A program made the position numbers and the translations under genes. The notes under the pieces are model-generated. The model was not told the origin of the DNA. It saw only the letters and a program-made list of their open reading frames with translations, and did not search any database. A stretch of DNA of 64,000 nucleotides from Anisus vortex (lineage: Eukaryota; Mollusca; Gastropoda; Planorbidae), in NCBI GenBank assembly GCA_949126835.1, contig OX421509.1:7338911-7402910 (forward strand). Reading direction: 5' to 3'. Shown here piece by piece: positions 10,043 through 22,043 of this stretch. Each line of letters opens with the position of its first letter. Position 1 is the stretch's first letter.

Positions 10043-10258
10043 AGACTATACTAAGATGGATCGCTTGCTTTTAATATTTCTGCTATTTGACGACTCGAAT
10101 GACTTCTTTTCGGAATTCTCTATTCCCTTTTGTATTTAACACTTCCATTTTATTTAATCGCTATGATTTTCTTAATGCAAAATTAAAATTTAAACTTTAC
10201 CTTTAGGCAACCGTATGAGTCATTTCAGACAGCGTTATTGGCTGCGCACGGAAACAAC
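10043..10258. repeat. Duplicated segment shared with 7510-7830
   Basis: AAGACTATACTAAGATGGAT through TTATTGGCTGCGCACG repeats, in the same order and orientation, with the segment at about 7510-7830. In the other copy a 73-bp TTAA element is inserted. The function is unknown. Confidence 0.55.
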
Positions 10259-10917
10259 AACAACATATAAACTCTAAAAATAGAACAATCGACCTATCGT
10301 ATTATAGTTTGGTGTGTCTCTAACCATCTATAATTGTGTCGACAGATAAACTTTGAACTTTTAAGGAGTGCCTCTTAAAGTTTCGTTAACTTTACCAAGA
10401 TATTTCGGAAATATTAATTGTAATACTTAAACACGCACAGAGATGTGTTTATAAACTATAATCACAGTCTCACAAGGTCTTAAATGACATGGGTAATTAT
10501 CTAAAATCTCAAGCATCCTTTGTCTTAGAAAACTAGAAAAATCGCATAAAAAATTCAATAGACGACGTCTTTAGGCCGCTATGTGGCTTTTCTTCTTACT
10601 TTTTTTTTAACTCGGGAGGCTTAAATATTCAATAAGTATTGTTACAATCACGATCGTGTAGTCGTATAGTCTTCAGAGCATGCACAAGATTCCCTCGTTG
10701 ACATCTAGGGTTATCTTCATGATTATTGATTCATCGGTGCATCGACTCTTATGTGGGTTTCGGAGTCCTGACGATTTTCTGTTTCCAGTAATTCTTCCTT
10801 GAAAGGATAGGATGTATTCCTTTGGCTGTTATTGACAAGTCTTAACGATTTATGCATGCATGAAAGGTCGAAGAGTAAAGCATGTATGGTCCCTTTCGAT
10901 CATTTAATTAAAAATGC

Positions 10918-11106
10918 ATGTCTGTGTGCTGTGTTACTGGCTGTACCATATATATATATAATATATATATAAAAGGTTGTACGAAAAGATGTAGGAGATA
11001 CAATTTTATTTCATTTCCAAAAGATTTTGCCAAAAGAAAACGATGGATTGTGAATGGCAGACGTGAAGAATCGCCCATTTATAATTATCTCAAACTTATT
11101 GCTTGA
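10918..11106 (+). pseudogene. THAP-like zinc-finger exon, probably damaged
   Basis: The frame reads MSVCCVTGCT, then a stretch encoded by a TA microsatellite, then a segment beginning GCTKRCRRYNF, followed by SFPKDFAKRKRWIVNGRREE and a TGA stop after 62 codons. The early CC-x3-C motif, the F-x-x-FPKD and the following Trp match the N-terminal half of the THAP DNA-binding domain, which is found in P-element-type transposases and many animal regulators. The later Cys-x2-His pair and AVPTIF-like end are absent, so they would have to lie on another exon or are lost. The expansion of TA between the first cysteines and the FPKD suggests damage. It could be a first exon or a transposon relic. Confidence 0.4.
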
Positions 11107-11981
11107 TGCAAATGAATTTTCGTTTTAAGTTTTTATGAATCTCCCATCGTATTTTTTAATAACCAAGGACGCAACTCTTGACTAATTCATTTTATAAACA
11201 AAGCTAAATTTAACTTAACACAACTAACACTTTGAGTATTAATTATCGCCTAATCACTTTTGCTGTTAAAAACATATTCGTCATAAATAATATTGTAGCC
11301 TTGAGGTTGAAATCAATTGTCTAACACCAGGAAAAGCAAGCTTTTTTGTATACGGAAATGCATAAAATAATTAAAAATTTAAAAATAGAGCCCGAAGTTC
11401 TTGATCTCTTCCATTTGAAAAGGTCATGCCCTATTAAGACTTGTCAATTAGAATTGTTTAATTCCTACTCTATTAAACACAACGAAATCGGTGTGCACAG
11501 TAACTCGAAGTAGAAACTATACAGTAACCAACCTAGCTACACAAAAGTTGAAGTTGAATTATAAAAGAATGCATTATAAAAATTTTAATCAATAAATCGA
11601 TACTAATCCATAATATGTTGAAGTTGTTTATTGCGTGATTTCTAAAATACATTTTACGGAAACAAAGAATGCTGTTGAAACTATAAAGACGTTGTTCACT
11701 ACGTCCAAGGCCATTAAAACACTAACGCTTGGTGTAAGCTCAGAAGGTTAAGAATAGGTCTATGTGGTTTTCCCGCTTATAAGCACATAAGAGCAGACTA
11801 CGAAATTGGCAGACGTAAACAAGATCAACAACTGTGCAAAGTAACCAAACGGAGCATCGACGAAGTTTTGATTAAACATTTTAGGTAAGAAAGGCTTTAG
11901 TTTAAGAATGAAGAAAATACACAATTGTATGACTTTATATGATAGACCTATTTATTTGTATTAATTATTCCAACGTCGGGG
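11107..11981. other. No supported gene
   Basis: AT-rich sequence with short broken frames and no recognised repeat on inspection. Confidence 0.5.
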
Positions 11982-12316
11982 TTATTATTATTATTATTAT
12001 TATTATTGAGGCAATTTTATATAGCGCTTACCTTACAGCTCTAAGCGCTTTACAATTTTACTAAAATTACAAACTATCTAAGCTACTAAAATAAATAGAC
12101 AATAGCTACATCTCTAAAAGGCTATAAAGATAATAGTTACAGCAATAAAATGGATTTTAAAAATAATAGGTGCAACATTAAAAGTGACACAAAAAAAACG
12201 ATAGTTACAATATTTAAAAACAAATAGCTACCACAGTCAAGTGGCTATAATAACAAAGACACATTAGCACATACTGGTAATAATAATAAAAACAAACCGA
12301 GACCAGGAACGAGGCA

Positions 12317-12541
12317 TCACAGGTCATAGGCGGACCTAAACAGATGGGTTTTAATGGACTTTTTGAAAGTGGAGGAGGTTTCGCAATGACGGATGTGGAA
12401 GGGGAGCTGGTTCCAGGAGGTGGGGGCGTGGAAGAACAAGGAACGGTCGCCGATGGTTTTGGTTTTGGTTCTTGGGATTGAGAGGGTTCTATTGTCAGTG
12501 GAAGAGCGTAGTTGTCTTGTGGGGATGTAAGGAAGCAACAA
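12317..12541 (-). pseudogene. LINE ORF2 C-terminal segment
   Basis: The frame reads RQLRSSTDNRTLSIPRTKTK, TIGDRSLFFHAPTSWNQLP and FHIRHCETSSTFKKSIKTHL, ending in a stop. This is the conserved tail of CR1/L2-type ORF2 (LRSS, GxRSF, WNxLP, FKxxLKTHLF). It is in a different frame from the reverse transcriptase, and the linking region 12542-12825 is frame-broken. Confidence 0.75.
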
Positions 12542-12825
12542 TTTAGAGAGATAGACAGGAAAATGAGGGTCAGTGAAGGAATTGAAGCATAGACTTGTAC
12601 TTTATGCGAGAGGATATTGGAAGCCAGTGGAGTTGCTGCATGTGTGGTTGGATGTGGTCGTGTTTCTTTTCTTTGAAAATGAGTCTGCATGCTGAGTTCT
12701 GTACCCTCTGAAGTTTGTCTATGTGGTGCTGAGGAATGCCTGCGAGGAGAGTGTTACAGTAGTCAAATTTTGAAAGAATGAGTGAACAGACGAGAGTTTT
12801 TGTGGCGTCAAAGGAGAGGAGGTGT

Positions 12826-14082
12826 CTAATGGCGCTGATTTTTCTGAGTTCGTCGTAAGCTGATCTGCAGATGTTTGTCCATGGAGAGGGTGTCTGTTAA
12901 CGTGACTCCAAGATTTCTGGCAGAGGAAGAGAGTGTGATGTCAGAGTTGCCGATAGATATAGAAGAAGGAGCAGATGGAGGGAGAGGTTTGTTTTGAGAG
13001 TGGATGAGAAGGATTTCCGTTTTGTCATCATTTAGCTTCAGTTTGTAGCAAGTCATCCAACGCTTTACGTCGTCTACGCACTCCTGCATGCGAAGGACGA
13101 TGGCATCGAGTTGATCGGGAAAGCAAGAGTCACTGATCTGAGTGTCATCAGCAAAGGACTGACTGGAAACTGAGTGGTGGCTGATGAGGGATGACAGAGG
13201 TTTAGTGTAGAGAATGAAAAGGACCGGCCCAAGGACCGATCCTTGGGGAACTCCAAGAGACAGGGCTGACGGTTTGGTAGAGCGGTTAGAAAAAGAGACT
13301 GTTTGAGTTCTGTCTGAAAGATAAGACTGAAACCAGTTTAGAGCTGAACCAGAAAGTCCGAAAGAAAGATGAAGACGGTCAAGAGGAATCTGGTCGTCAA
13401 TGGTATCAAATGCCGCGGAGAGATCTAACAGAGTGAGAATAGAGAGTTTGCCGCCATCCAGCGCGCACAGGAGGTCGCTCATGACTCGGGCCAGCGCTGT
13501 TTCTGTGCTATGACCTGGCCGGTAGGCGGACTGAAAGGAAGGATAGAGATTGCGAGAGTGAAGATAGTCAGATAGCTGAGAGAGTACGAGTTTTTCTGTG
13601 ATTTTGGAGAGAAAGGAGAGGTTGCTAACAGGGCGGTAGTTCTTTAGTGTGTTTGGGTCGAGTGAGGGTTTCTTCAATAGTGGCAGGACTATCGACCGTT
13701 TAAAGATGGGCGGGAAAATGCCAGAGAGAAGAGAAGAATTTATGATAGAGGTGAGTGCTGGGAGGATGACGTCGAGGCATTCTACAAGCAAAGGGACGGG
13801 GATGGGATCGAGGGCACATGACTTGGGGGCAGACCTGATGATGACTCGCCTCACCTCGTCCTCAGTTACGGGCAGGAATCCATTAAATGATTCCGTCTGC
13901 CCAACGTCCTCCGAGAATGGTGAGGAAGGTGTAGGGGACACACAGTCTAGTTCCTCCCTAATCTCTTGCACCTTGGTGGTGAAAAAGTCCGCAAAGGCGT
14001 CTGGGAGTTGCTCCGGAGCAATGTCGGTAGGCAGGGTGGATTTTTTGCCATTGCCAAGAAGACGGTTACTAGCGCTGAACAA
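12826..14082 (-). pseudogene. LINE ORF2 reverse transcriptase domain
   Basis: A 418-codon frame carries the reverse transcriptase motifs in order: LKNYRPVSNLSFLSKITEK, AYRPGHSTETAL, LTLLDLSAAFDTID, SLGVPQGSVLGPVLF, the catalytic SFADDTQ, LKLNDDKTEIL and ARNLGVTLTD. The catalytic Asp pair is intact. The frame ends at a probable frameshift just after the LGV segment, and a second shift separates it from the endonuclease. The element is therefore recent but inactive. Confidence 0.85.
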
Positions 14083-14207
14083 CGCCTTGGTTGACGCACA
14101 AGATTCTACCTTTGAGCTCCATTAGTCCTCCTTGGCCTTCTGCACAATCTCTGTCACCGCCTCTTTCGCTGTCCAAAAGATCTGCCTGTCAACAGTCAGT
14201 CCGGTCT

Positions 14208-14957
14208 TTAACCAACGCCTTTCAGCGCGTCTTCGCTCACGTTTTGCTCACGTTTTGCCTGACGCAGTTTGTCACTAACGCCCGCATACCATGGAGACGA
14301 GCGACCAGTCGGGACACGCCGCACTATGGGCGGGGCGTGCTCATCCAGGAGTGCGCGGAGTCCGTCGTCCATATGCTGAGCACTGAGGTCAGCACCGAGC
14401 CCCTGCAGCAGTGTCTTGATGTCGGCTGTGAAAGCCACTCTATCTATGGCGTTTATGTCACGCACTGTCCTGTAGACAGTTGGCTTCTGCGGGGGAGCTA
14501 CGTTGAGTGTAGTGAGCACGGCTGCATGGTCGGAGGAGAGCATATGGCTCACAGTACAACAGTCCACCAACTGGTCGTCGTCGCGGTACATCACCCAGTC
14601 GATGATGTGGCCGCTTCGGTAGTACGTAGGCTGGATAAGGCTAAACCTTGTGAGGATGTCGAGCACCTTGCTAGTAAGATGATCAGTGGGGACGTCGTAG
14701 TGAACGTTGAAGTCGCCCACGATCAGGCTCTTTCCACGGAGCAGGTTACAGTAGTCGAGTAAGTCAGGGAGCTCAGAGAGGAAGATGTAGTCTAGGAGCT
14801 TGTTCTTTTTTCTGGGGGGAGGGCGATACAAGCAGAAAATGTTGACGGTGAGGGGCGTGTTGAGGGTGAATTGGACAAGTTCAAAAGAGGTGTGCTGGAA
14901 TGGGAAAGAGGAGGTGAAAGTCGCCGGGAGATGGCTGCGATAAATGACTCGACGCAT
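14208..14957 (-). pseudogene. LINE ORF2 endonuclease domain, N-terminally incomplete
   Basis: The 249-codon frame includes FCLYRPPPRKKN, the GDFNVHYD metal-binding motif and the SDHAAV catalytic motif of an APE-type endonuclease. The usual first part with the N and E active-site motifs is absent. The start used here is arbitrary because the true start is lost with the 5' truncation. Confidence 0.8.
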
Positions 14958-15030
14958 GAGCAGCAGAGTTGAGGCAAGAACGCACCTGAATCCTTGTTAT
15001 TCCTTTGTATGTATCTGTATGTTTTAATTG

Positions 15031-15033
<3 letters not shown>

Positions 15034-15073
<40 letters not shown>
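15034..15073. repeat. (TA)n microsatellite
   Basis: About 20 TA units lie at the 5' end of the LINE. Confidence 0.9.
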
Positions 15074-15075
<2 letters not shown>

Positions 15076-15194
15076 TTTGCTTTTTTTATTTTCTTTTAAT
15101 AAATTAGTAGATTACTGTATGAAAACTTTTGACCAAGCAGCTAGAATGCGAACTGTTTATAAATGTTGAGCATTTAGAAATAGTTTTATTTAAA

Positions 15195-15305
15195 CATTTA
15201 TTATTCCTGTTGTTCGTTGTCTGTATTCTGTAACTGTCGTCAGCGCATAGAATTGTCATCAACGGGATGTGCGCTATACAAACACCATTATTATTATTAT
15301 TATTG
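15195..15305 (+). mobile_element. L2-like LINE or SINE 3' tail
   Basis: CTGTATTCTGTAACTGTCGT through GGGATGTGCGCTATACAAAC ends in an (ATT)n tail. It matches 27627-27745 in reverse complement. Confidence 0.65.
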
Positions 15306-15847
15306 GGCTTACCGCGTTTATGGTTAGATTGTTACCGAAGTCGTGGAGATCGAACAGTGAGTTATTCGTCTCCGTAAACGTACACATATATATGAACTTA
15401 GTTGTAAAGTTTTGTTAATGTAGAAATCTCAACACTTATTCTACATTAAGTTCTCATTTGAAGCAATAGAAATCGTAGCAACGTTAAATATACTACTTAT
15501 AAGTTATACGCATTAATTTGGGCCTAATGCCTTTTTAATTTAATTAAAGCCTAACGACTATCTACGATTATATAATTATAATTATACTAATTTAATTTAT
15601 AGAATATTTGATTATAGACAGTGTAGTGTTATTTGATTATAGACAGTGTAGTGTCATGGTTGTTCTTACTTTAAATTAAGCTAACGTTTTTATGTCTAGG
15701 CTACTTTCATTAAGAAAAAAAAATATTTCAATGTAAAAATATTATTAAAGCGTTAATTTTTTTTATAAAAACCGGTAACATTTAATGTTAGCGCTAAGTG
15801 TAATGTCAAACATGGAATTATAATGTTAATTATTAATAGCTTTAGTG

Positions 15848-16330
15848 CAGGCCCCACGAGAGGGAGTAAAGCGGGTACGCCGTACCGGGGCCCTTATAAG
15901 AGTTTAGTGGGCCCATGAATATTGAAATTAAAAATCAAATTGGCAATAACGCAAGTATTTTTAATTATTGCCTTTAAGCTAAGAGGAGATGCCCCTAAAC
16001 CTTCTACAATCTCACGTGGCGCTGGGGGCCATTAATTTTGGCCATTCTTTGAATGTGTACTTGAGCATTTTGATAAACATACAAAGAAGCCACTCTAATT
16101 TAGGGAATATAGGGAATAATTATTTTTGATACCCGGTAGCATAAAAGATCTCTTTTTTATAATTTTGCTCCAGTTAAACTTACAAGTATAGACCTATGAT
16201 CCTTACAGGCTTACAGTTCTCCCTGTTTGCTTAATAGCCTAGGCCTAAATACTCTATGTCGCTGCATACTAGTACGGCAGTCAAAGCTAGTTATTCGATC
16301 CTTTTATACTTTAATGATTTCCTGTGCGGT
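15848..16330 (+). repeat. Dispersed element with CAGGCCCCACGAGAGG end
   Basis: This segment matches 50262-50702 in reverse complement over its whole length, including GGTACGCCGTACCGG, CTAAGAGGAGATGCCCC and CTGCATACTAGTACGGCAGT. The CAG terminus suggests a hAT-type element. The other end was not resolved. Confidence 0.55.
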
Positions 16331-16479
16331 AACCAAGCGGGGAGGTTGAAGGTATTGAAAATTTAAAACACATTTTTTTTGGTCACTTAACAAAGTGTAT
16401 TGTGGGAAGAGTCTGTACAAAAAAAAATTTTGTGTCAACTGTATTGCCCAAAAAAAAATCTAGCCTTATGTTTGGCTAC

Positions 16480-16875
16480 ACAGCTTACTTTATTGGCGAA
16501 TATTTACAACTGACAAGAGTAATACAAATAGTAAAATCACTAAACCTAGAAACACTAGTCGAAAGGACAACAAGTAAAGTAGTAATAATACATAAGGCAT
16601 TAAACTATAATTTAGAAAAAAAAAATCTGTTACAATGCTCAGATAAACATAACGACAAAAACACTTTCCTTATCCCTTATGCGAACGTGTACCATAACAA
16701 ATGCACACAAGTACTTTTCCGAGTGGCATCCGGGTTGCCTGAACAGACCAGAAAAACCAGTAACTTATCATTTAAAACACTAATAGAAATGCAAGACTAG
16801 ACTCAAACCATGGACGAGCGTAGGACGCAATAATCTTTTTTTATAGAATAAGCTTATGTAATAAATATGATAAGG
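16480..16875 (+). pseudogene. 3' end of the 34-kb-type LINE, plus-strand copy
   Basis: Translation reads LTRVIQIVKSLNLETLVERT, SKVVIIHKALNYNLE, a segment with NTFLIPYA, then GLPEQTRKTSN and SFKTLIEMQD before a stop. It parallels the end of the ORF at 34270-36057. It is 5' truncated, has small losses, and ends in a degenerate ATAAG tail. Confidence 0.75.
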
Positions 16876-16904
16876 TACATTGACCAGACATTGTATATTA
16901 TAAC

Positions 16905-17191
16905 CAGTGGCGTATTTAGGCATGTTCCACATGTTCCATTGGCCCCTACAGGGGCCCCCACACATGATAAAATAAATTACATTTTTTCGTTGAAAATGTA
17001 AAATAAAATTCCTTTAATCCCCTACAATTTTAAGCGCTCCATCCCAACCAAGCTAATTTATTTATGATTTTACAGAATGTTACATGTATTAACGGCACTT
17101 TTCTGAGGTATTGGGAAGGTAGGGGCGAGGCCAAGAGGGGCCCCACACATAAATTTGGAAACAGGGCCCCCACAATCCTAAAACGGCCCAG
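16905..17191. mobile_element. 287-bp hAT miniature element with perfect 8-bp target duplication
   Basis: ATTATAAC occurs at 16897-16904 and at 17192-17199. The element begins CAGTGGCGTATTTAGG and ends CCTAAAACGGCCCAG. It has no coding capacity, and two GGGGCCCC blocks lie inside. Confidence 0.85.
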
Positions 17192-17254
17192 ATTATAACC
17201 ATACATTATCGGCAGTTTTTGGGTGAATTCCGTTTGCTATCAAATCTTATATAC

Positions 17255-18529
17255 CAGGGGTCGGCAACCTTTTGCTAACAGCTTGTCAAAAAAGGATTTC
17301 TAAATCATTCAGCGTGCCGACAGCCTAACCATCAACCTGTTCTAATATACTTTTGAAAAATTGTTTTTATATGACAATTAATTTAACTCCGTAGCAAGAC
17401 CACGGCCAAAAATAAATGAGATTATTTCAAAAAAATATTAAAGCGTTTTATATTCAATAAAAAAAAATTTAAGTGTTTGTGATTTTCATCCTTTTTATTT
17501 GCATTTATACCAAATACAATATTTTATAAGTCTACAAAACTTACAGATTTATGGCAATTATTGTCTAGAGTCTTAACTATTATTTTGTACTCGAGGATCT
17601 AACACTAATATTGATTATACCATAGTCTATGATTATACTGTGATCTCAGTTTACTGAAGATGTCCCTTAATGTGTTTAATGTTTATCACAAGTAAGTCTC
17701 CAATTACCATTAAGCGGACTTGATACGTAGTAATCCGACAAACTGAATAGTAAATGAAATGTTTGAAAATATACATATAAATTTTTAGTCATAAATATTT
17801 ATACAATTTTCAAATACTTTTTAAAGTTTGCTCATTTCAAATTTATTATTTGTAAGCTGTTAATTTTTTTTTATAAAAGAAAAAAAACAATCTAAAATTA
17901 TTAGCACAAATAAAATGCTTTAATATTCTCCCTTTTAAAAAAAAAAATTGTTGCTACATTTCATTCAATAGCAATGCCAAACAAGTTATATTTTGTAATT
18001 ATATAAAATATTACTGACTTATTTTTATTTCTTTATAAGTGTAAGTTGAACCACGAGCTGAAAGTAGAAGAGCGAATACCTATCAGTTGAGAATAGCAGA
18101 TGACTTTCCTAAGTTAAGCAGATTCCTTTCAGATTTTTCCGCAAATGGGCACTTTTTGGATGCCCTTTTTGAAAACTTTGATTTGAGTACTTAGATGTGT
18201 TTTTAAAAAGCCCCAATTATATATCTAAATGTATGGCTTAATATAGGGATGTACATGTAGTTAAATGTTTTGATTTGGAATTGATTTCACGACAAGATAT
18301 ATGTCCAGTTTCAATACAAATCCATTCCAGTGGCCCTTGTAAATGCAAGTTCAACTCACTAAAATGTGTCTCTTTGTCATTCAGAAACATCGGCTTCAAC
18401 AGTCAGTTTTCCTCATTCAGAAGCAGAAATTGTTGTTGTTATTGTTTTTTAATCAATTAAAAAAAAAATTCTTACAGGTCTCTCGCGTGTCATTGTTTGG
18501 CATGCGTGCCTAAGGGTTGCCGACCGCTG
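17255..18529. mobile_element. 1.27-kb non-autonomous hAT element
   Basis: It begins CAGGGGTCGGCAACC and ends GGGTTGCCGACCGCTG. The flanks TTATATAC and ATATATAC match at 7 of 8 bases. The interior is the same family as 36653-38456 in the opposite orientation, with only one diverged copy of the 75-bp unit at about 18285-18400. No transposase frame survives. Confidence 0.85.
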
Positions 18530-19779
18530 ATATATACAACTTATCCCCTGTGACCACTAATCAACCGTTTCTTAGCATCACAGTGTTTATTAAGCTTCGA
18601 TCGTGTTTTGACATGTACTATTTAGGATGTACTTATCTGGGGTAACGGTGTGCTCTCTAGGATCTCTTTTCGACCCAATTAATCATCAATCATCAGTGCG
18701 AATCACTTTTCCCATCTTACACATCTTTGTAGTATTATTTGCAATGTAGAAGATCAATATTGAAGTGGAAGAACAATTACAATAATTTAAACTAAGCACT
18801 ATGTACTTTTAAAGCATTTTTGTTATAGACCTGAAAGGCTGTGATTGAAATGATTACACTCTAATGGTAAATGGTAACACTTATGACAGTGTCACAAAAT
18901 GGTCCACAGACATTTTTAAAAGATTCCTGATTTTTCATACCTATGTAATGTACAAATAAATTATTTAGATATGATTAGTGTTAGAATGAAAAGTGCGTGG
19001 GGCGGGGGGGGGGGAGGGGTCAAGAAAAGATCTCGTACCGGCATCTTTTTATCCTCTCAAGGGCCCTGGTTTGTTGTATTTCTGCAAAAGTAGAATGATA
19101 AACAACATTATTGAGACGTTGATACTGAGGCATAGATTACATACAAACTATTAATGTATATTATTGAGCTAAAGAGTCTATAGACTATAGACCTAATAGT
19201 ATTTAGGCAAAAAATATATTATATAAGCTATTGACAAGGTCCTAGGTCTCTGTTGTGTTAAGGTCTATAATTATTAACCTTTTTTATGCCATTACGGTAA
19301 CAGATCTTGATATAACAACTAGTAACCTGGTTTGCTTTTTTGGGGAGTCTTTTGCGTGCCATTGAAAAGCTCTCTGCGTGCCAAGTCTGTGAATCGTTGC
19401 ATAGGTTGCCGAACTCTAGTCCATACTATTCCCAGTTTCTAAGAAAACCGGAATCAGAATTAGAATGAAAAAAATGCCGTATAGGCATCTACATATTTTG
19501 CATTGTATTCTAAAAGTGTTGTTTTTTCTACTTAAATTAAAAAACTTAATCCTGTTGTATTTTTATAGTTATTTTTTGACGTAGCAATTAGAAATTTAAA
19601 AGGTAAAGGGGGAAAAACTACAGAATAATTATACACATGTTTATTGCCTAAATTCAATGAATGTTTGATGAGAAATCGGGAATATTTATTAAATCAATTT
19701 TTTCCTTAGTTAACTTAACCCGTTAATTTCTTTAAAAACATTATAGAAACAAGTTAAATACAATATTATACAAATGGTA

Positions 19780-19990
19780 TACTTATGTTATACATTACAG
19801 ACGATCGTTCTATACAGAAGATTATTGCGTCCTACACACATCCGTGGTTTGAGTCTCGTCCTGCATTTTTATTAGTGTTTTAAATATTTACTGAATTTCA
19901 TGGTTTGTTCAGGCAACCCATTCCTTGCCCAGATGCCACTCGGCATACGTTGACATAATAGTTATACATTTGTTAGATTTTTCAGAAATT
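19780..19990 (-). pseudogene. 3' end of the 34-kb-type LINE, minus-strand copy
   Basis: AGATTATTGCGTCCTACAC through CAGGCAACCCATTCCTTGCC matches 34205-34365 closely. The body is truncated. Confidence 0.7.
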
Positions 19991-20204
19991 GACATACGTT
20001 TTATCATTCTTTGTAACTCACTTTGAGATGTATTTCTTAGTCAAGCAATATTTTAACCGTGTGTGTTAATTTCTTTACACGCTGCAGCTTATAGATCATG
20101 ACTATCATTCTTAAAATGCATAGATCTATGTAAGTAAATGTATGTGCATATTTGCATAATGTGTGTGTGTATTTTGTGTAATTATTGTTGCACTTTCAAG
20201 TTTA

Positions 20205-20275
20205 AAAAAACAACAACATGTTATTCGCTGTCTGCAAACAACATAAATAACTTTAACCAAAACAAAATGACATTT
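20205..20275. repeat. Direct repeat, left copy (right copy at 22044-22112)
   Basis: About 65 bp, from ACAACATGTTATTCGCTGTC to CCAAAACAAAATGAC, recurs at 22044-22112 in the same orientation. Confidence 0.7.
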
Positions 20276-20335
20276 GTATGTTTTATATCTGTGTTTGTAA
20301 AGTAAAGTACCCTTCCTACCAAACTCATCATAAAT

Positions 20336-20556
20336 ATGGTGAAGCAGAGTTCACCAGACTCTGTTGCCACGGCATTCTATGGGATGTGTGGCCAGCACAA
20401 TGCCAAGCCGCCTTTACTTTACCCCAATTAATGTCAGGTACCCATCAGAGCTGGGTAAACTCAGGTAGGCCTACACCGCCTCCAGACCAGGAAAATTAAT
20501 CGTAGCCTCCACCAGGGTTGGAACCCAGGACCTTCTGATCGCCAGTCGAACGCTCT
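20336..20556 (-). mobile_element. tRNA-derived SINE, diverged copy
   Basis: The body (GCCGCCTTTACTTTACCCCA, CAGAGCTGGGTAAACTCAG) and a mutated B box GGTTGGAACCC match the SINE at 26005. Confidence 0.7.
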
Positions 20557-20708
20557 GTCCCATCTATGTGTTTGTACGTTATATAATGTCACTTCTTAAA
20601 AGATCATTTACCAATGTATACGTTTTAAGATTTATCAGTGTATACCTATGTCTTCAGTTTTATAACAAGTTTTTTTCGTGTGTTTAATTTCAGCTTCTTG
20701 TTTCAGAA

Positions 20709-21550
20709 TTGAGAACCTCTTTGTGGAAAATGGTTAGCATAACAGCCTACAGTTATTATTTGGTGGTTGTTAGTAAACATAAAGGAGGGAACAGTGGGGA
20801 ACATTTAAACAAAGATTGTATAACACGAACAAATGAGCATTGCACTGTGGAAACTTCTAATGTGGATGGGCCTAACCTTACAGCGACATGCGTAAGAGAT
20901 GAAGAAGTAAGAGAAGGGGTGACTGGGATAGAAGATAACCTAAAACTTCAAGCTAGGCAAACACCCACGGGAGGTGGAATGGAGAAGATGGATTTGGTTG
21001 AAGAGAAAACGACTGGCCGCTCAAGTGATATCCTGAGCTGCGATGATGTAAAAGGACCAATGAGCGATCGGGGAGTTTCTGTGTTTAGAAACACCGTTTC
21101 CGATTTAGTGGATGTTGATAATGCAAGTCAAATCATTGCAAACACGGGGATGGCTGCGCGCTTGCAGACAAAACAGCAGACAAAACAGAGTTTAAGAAAT
21201 ACGGAGTTTGTTGATGGAAGAATGAAACAGGTTGCTAGTGATCAATGAAGCTAGAAATGATCAGGACTTAGGTCTAAGTAAGCGAATCAAAGAATCTGTT
21301 CAAAAGCATGAGGCTGGAAGTTCATCTAAACAGAAGGTACAAAACATCGCCGGACAATGCGGCAAAACTGCTCAAAAGATCGGCAACACTATTCTAATAA
21401 TTTGTGGAGGTCTACATTCGGCAAGTCAAATTGTAACCAATACTTCAAAGAGGAGGTCCCGCAGATCAAGTTATCAGCGACACTTCTCAAACTGTTAGGA
21501 ACGCCAAAATCGCTAGCCAAGTTCTTGGCAATACAGATGTTTTAAATTAT
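20709..21550 (+). pseudogene. Unrecognised coding-like ORF, probably frameshifted
   Basis: A 179-codon frame (20709-21248) is preceded by a polypyrimidine and TTTCAG at 20688-20693, so it may be a terminal exon. After its TGA the coding-like signal continues in a second frame (21232-21498) and then in a third (to about 21550). A related motif recurs across the frames: NASQIIANTG, SASQIVTNTS and IASQVLGNTD. This suggests one protein with a repeated motif broken by two small indels. The composition is polar, with many K, Q, T and D; one hydrophobic stretch, IGNTILIICGG, is visible. I recognise no family. A real gene with sequencing indels is an alternative. A copied 65-bp segment flanks it on both sides. 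Confidence 0.35.
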
Positions 21551-22043
21551 ATTAAGTTTTCAAAACACTACCCACAAAATTAATAATTCAATGAAGGCAA
21601 CAGGCGAGCAACTTTCACACTCCTGGCAGTGACTAAAAAGAACCAAACATTTTACGTGACTATTTAATTTTTGTGTACCTATAGATCTGTAATGTATAAA
21701 ATAGATCTAATTGGAATGAGTACACTTCGTTATATGAATTTATTATTGCACATGTGAAAAGAAAAAATATATCTGTATTTTTAAGTAAAGTGATATATAC
21801 GTGTGTTGTATTTCTAATTACTTATAATTAATTGCCAATTGTTAACAGGTCGGCTAATAATTATTATAAAAATAAATGCTCGTTTAAAGTAAAAAATATT
21901 GGCTTTAATAGTTTTAAAATAATTAACATTCATTATTGGTTATATTTAAAGAAGTAAGACTTTATAAATGCCCTTATAAAAGGAGTCCCAAAGGCCTATA
22001 TAACTAATGTCAATGGAATAAAGGTCGATGGGACTTTGACTTA

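Larger units (their letters stand above)
11982..15034 (-). mobile_element. CR1/L2-like non-LTR retrotransposon, 5' truncated
   Basis: The minus-strand element ends in an (AAT)n tail at 11982-12006, preceded by TAAGCGCTATATAAAATTGCC. It carries endonuclease, reverse transcriptase and C-terminal parts in three different frames (14208-14957, 12826-14082, 12317-12541). The 5' end stops near a (TA)n tract at 15034-15073 and lacks the N-terminal part of the endonuclease. Tail-only relatives lie at 15195, 27627 and 51419. Confidence 0.85.
18530..20335. other. Intergenic stretch with repeat fragments
   Basis: No gene is supported. It holds a poly-G tract at 19002-19012, a hAT terminus fragment (minus, 19340-19430, TGGCACGCAGAGAGC type) and a minus-strand LINE 3' end at 19780-19990. 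Confidence 0.6.

Noticed and set aside
13649..14762. Two long plus-strand frames over the LINE
   Set aside because: They are antisense to the reverse transcriptase and endonuclease frames, which carry clear motifs.
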